Shown piece by piece: positions 62,050 through 64,000 of a stretch of 64,000 nt of DNA. Position 1 is the stretch's first letter. Every line of letters starts with the position of its first letter. The notes below the pieces were generated by a model. It was not told the DNA's origin. It saw only the letters and a program-made list of their open reading frames with translations, and ran no database searches. Source of the stretch: JAGDZR01 sp049115695 (GTDB taxonomy: Bacteria > Bacteroidota > Bacteroidia > Cytophagales > Cyclobacteriaceae); contig JAGDZR010000006.1 in assembly GCA_049115695.1 (NCBI GenBank), positions 523,887 to 587,886 of the forward strand, in the 5' to 3' direction. The position numbers were made by a program, and so were the translations under genes.

Positions 62050-63908
62050 TTAATATACCTTATCAGCAAGGATTCGAAGAGCGTAAAACACACGGCCAAA
62101 ATTAAAGCATATTTCCATATGTCTGATGCTTCATCTGCAGATACTAAACCTGCTTTAAACGCTGCTTCATCTTCAGCGTCTATAATCTCAATGTTGTCGT
62201 AATCTGCAACTTGTGTTCGCAGGTCGTTTAGTGACCAAAATTCCATTTCTGATTCACTTTTGGGATAATTCAAACTGAACCTTGATATCGTAGAATCACC
62301 ACTTAGAATCTCATAATGTCCTGCATCTATTTCATCCTCAAATAACTCAATGTGCAATTGCCCGTTCCTTCGAAAACTGTTTGGAACAAATGCTCCATTT
62401 GGGCCACTGATTGTAATCGACTTAACTTCTGATGGAATGGTAAATGATATTATCTCATCATCGAGTCGATATGCAAGCGGCTCCCCAATTTGTTTACTTA
62501 TTTCAGCAATACGATACATGATTGGAAGAAAAATGGAATGGCTACCAAACGTGGAGTTTACTTCTAATGGAGCACCTAAGAAATAAGTTCGGTTATTTCC
62601 GTAGTTTTCGTATGCAAGATAAGCATCGCCAAAAGTATTTATCAATAGCAAGTTGGAAGATGACTTCCAAATGAACTGAAGTTTAGCCTTCATCATTCGA
62701 TCTATGTCCGCCTTCTTATTAAACATTCTACCAAAGAAGCTTTCATCCTCCTGATTTAAACTAATGTTTTCTAACTCAGCATTATCCAATTCTATCAATT
62801 CGCCAAGCAAAGCTCTGTATGAATCTAAATTCGTGTTTTCCGAGGGTATTATTAACAAATCCTTACTGGATAAAAACCTACGATAAGAATTTGGAATCTC
62901 TCCCAGCCCTTCTATCACAATTAAATCCGAACCTTCAAGTGCATCTTGATTGACATCATTGGAACTAAACTGAGAATATTTGAAGAGCTCATCATTCGTA
63001 AACACTGTTTCCACATATTTTTGAGAGGTGTTCTCCTTAATATGTACTACCCTCGGAGGATCTTCAGCCTGAACTGTCAAATAATAAGCATTATCAAAAT
63101 CTATAGGGTAGTCAGAAATAACTATTTCAAACTGATTATCAATAATGTCTTTTACTGCAATATCAATTGTTAATTCCTTGACAGCTTCATCATCAAATTC
63201 CACTGAAGTAGTTGATAGTAATCTGTTGTCTGAAACTACCTTTACCGGAATTCCTCCTTTGTTATCTCCATAATTATGACAAATAACAACTAGCTGGTTT
63301 ATGGGGTCAGTTGATCGATACTCCTTGAAATATGCAGTATCAATAGCCACATTTGATGTATTCACAGCTCCTAGCATTAATACTTTAACTTGTCTATTCT
63401 CTATTTCAGACCAATTAAAAGCCTTAAAATCCGACTTTTGAAAGTCCGAAATTAAAAATGCGTCAGATCTCTTACCATCATTAATAATTCGATCAGCTAC
63501 TTTGTCCGATGCTATCTCCTCTGTAACTATATATTGACTACTGCTGTTTTCGTTAATTATTTCATTCAGAATCTTTGTCTTATTCATTGCGCTTTGACCT
63601 TCCGCAATATTCACTTGCATGCTTTTAGAAGTATCGATAAATATTGAATTTGAACTACCTAACTTCTGAGTAGAGACAACTTGTAGGATAAAAGCCACTA
63701 TCAAGAATATGAGCATAGCAGCTCTACTAAATAAAATTAAATAATGCTTCAGGTTGCGCTTACGCTGAACCTCATCGACAAGACCAATTAGCAATCGAAC
63801 ATTGGAATATTTGACTTTCTTAAATCGCCTTAGGCGAAAAAGATGAATGATAATTGGAACTGCAATTAGTAAGAAATACCAAGCCGATCCATTTGAAATG
63901 AATTCCAT
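62046..63908 (-). CDS. BatA-like membrane protein with aerotolerance N-terminal domain
   Basis: A 620-residue protein opening with the BatA-type N-terminal domain: a first helix (about 7-24), the motif HLFRLRRFKKVKYSNVRLL, a second helix (58-80), then a large region with DxS-type VWA-like start (FIDTSKSMQVN) and a final helix near the C-terminus. Related proteins of this phylum are grouped with Bat aerotolerance regulators, role unclear. It heads the operon and its promoter (63913-63945) would give a nearly leaderless transcript. Overlaps the dihydroorotase-like gene by 4 bases. Confidence 0.85.
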   Translation of the reverse strand: MEFISNGSAWYFLLIAVPIIIHLFRLRRFKKVKYSNVRLLIGLVDEVQRKRNLKHYLILFSRAAMLIFLIVAFILQVVSTQKLGSSNSIFIDTSKSMQVNIAEGQSAMNKTKILNEIINENSSSQYIVTEEIASDKVADRIINDGKRSDAFLISDFQKSDFKAFNWSEIENRQVKVLMLGAVNTSNVAIDTAYFKEYRSTDPINQLVVICHNYGDNKGGIPVKVVSDNRLLSTTSVEFDDEAVKELTIDIAVKDIIDNQFEIVISDYPIDFDNAYYLTVQAEDPPRVVHIKENTSQKYVETVFTNDELFKYSQFSSNDVNQDALEGSDLIVIEGLGEIPNSYRRFLSSKDLLIIPSENTNLDSYRALLGELIELDNAELENISLNQEDESFFGRMFNKKADIDRMMKAKLQFIWKSSSNLLLINTFGDAYLAYENYGNNRTYFLGAPLEVNSTFGSHSIFLPIMYRIAEISKQIGEPLAYRLDDEIISFTIPSEVKSITISGPNGAFVPNSFRRNGQLHIELFEDEIDAGHYEILSGDSTISRFSLNYPKSESEMEFWSLNDLRTQVADYDNIEIIDAEDEAAFKAGLVSADEASDIWKYALILAVCFTLFESLLIRYIK

Positions 63909-63912
63909 ATTC

Positions 63913-63945
63913 CAAAGTAATCAAACATTAAAGGCATAATGCAAA
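63913..63945 (-). promoter_or_regulatory. Bacteroidota-type promoter of the BatA operon
   Basis: On the minus strand TTTG (63942-63945) is followed after 21 bases by TTACTTTG (63913-63920), one mismatch from TAnnTTTG. The ATG is only 4 bases beyond, so transcription should start at about the start codon. Confidence 0.55.
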
Positions 63946-64000
63946 CTTTCAATAGAAAGTAATGTTCAATAACTCATAAAAAAAGGGAAGTTGACTATTC

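Overview
This window looks like ordinary chromosome from a Bacteroidota bacterium, most likely order Cytophagales (inference). The support is a PorT-like type IX secretion gene beside ubiE; families largely restricted to this phylum (DUF2851, DUF4290, DUF4199, DUF5606, BatA-type proteins, DUF3052-like); a two-component sensor with double periplasmic propellers; a TonB-dependent receptor with a carboxypeptidase-like N-terminal domain; and repeated promoter elements of the Bacteroidota form TAnnTTTG. Base composition is AT-leaning and even throughout. I see no insertion sequence, prophage, CRISPR array, rRNA or tRNA. Genes are densely packed; the longest stretch without a gene is 228 bp (16133-16360) and holds a terminator.

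Layout. 1-3.5 kb: end of rseP, a kinase-like membrane protein with degraded motifs, and an MsbA-type ABC exporter. 3.5-9.3 kb (minus): small unknown protein, CBS protein, lactonase-type lipoprotein, and a 14-blade propeller sensor kinase. 9.4-14.6 kb (plus): RluA-type pseudouridine synthase, TonB-dependent receptor, TerB-like protein, metallo-hydrolase, isoprenylcysteine-methyltransferase-like protein. 14.6-31.3 kb (mostly minus): DUF5606, a two-domain lectin-like protein, an OmpR/HK two-component pair, BamA-like barrel, nucleoside phosphorylase, TrhO, NeuD-like acetyltransferase, membrane protein, DUF2851, PyrF, LolA, FtsK, PyrD, XerD. 31.4-40.4 kb: AroQ with a class V aminotransferase, a secreted TPR protein, MarC with RNase HI, a very large secreted TPR-CHAT protein, and TrmN6. 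40.4-48 kb (mostly minus): a frameshifted plug-domain lipoprotein gene, saccharopine-dehydrogenase-like enzyme, SDR, PorT, UbiE/MenG; EngB on plus; then a GH113-like hydrolase, MurA and DUF4290. 48-57.8 kb: acyl-CoA ligase, DUF3052-like and DnaJ-TPR pair, CrcB and AcpH-like pair, TerB-like plus SF1 helicase operon, NTF2-like and steroid-reductase-like pair, two small secreted proteins, a zinc-ribbon methyltransferase. 57.8-63.9 kb (minus): a tight six-gene operon running BatA-like, pseudo-dihydroorotase, two DUF4199 membrane proteins and two GT2 glycosyltransferases.

Most genes are housekeeping: envelope biogenesis (RseP, LolA, BamA-like, MurA, PorT), pyrimidine synthesis (PyrF, PyrD), chromosome segregation (FtsK, XerD), tRNA/rRNA modification (TrhO, TrmN6, RluA-like). 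The least expected items are the dihydroorotase homologue that has lost every metal ligand, a heptanucleotide-period array at 35287-35363, a MurA with Asp in place of the usual active-site Cys, a sensor kinase with degraded catalytic boxes, a secreted CHAT-type putative protease of about 1400 residues, and several genes whose -7 promoter element sits so close to the start codon that the transcript should be leaderless.
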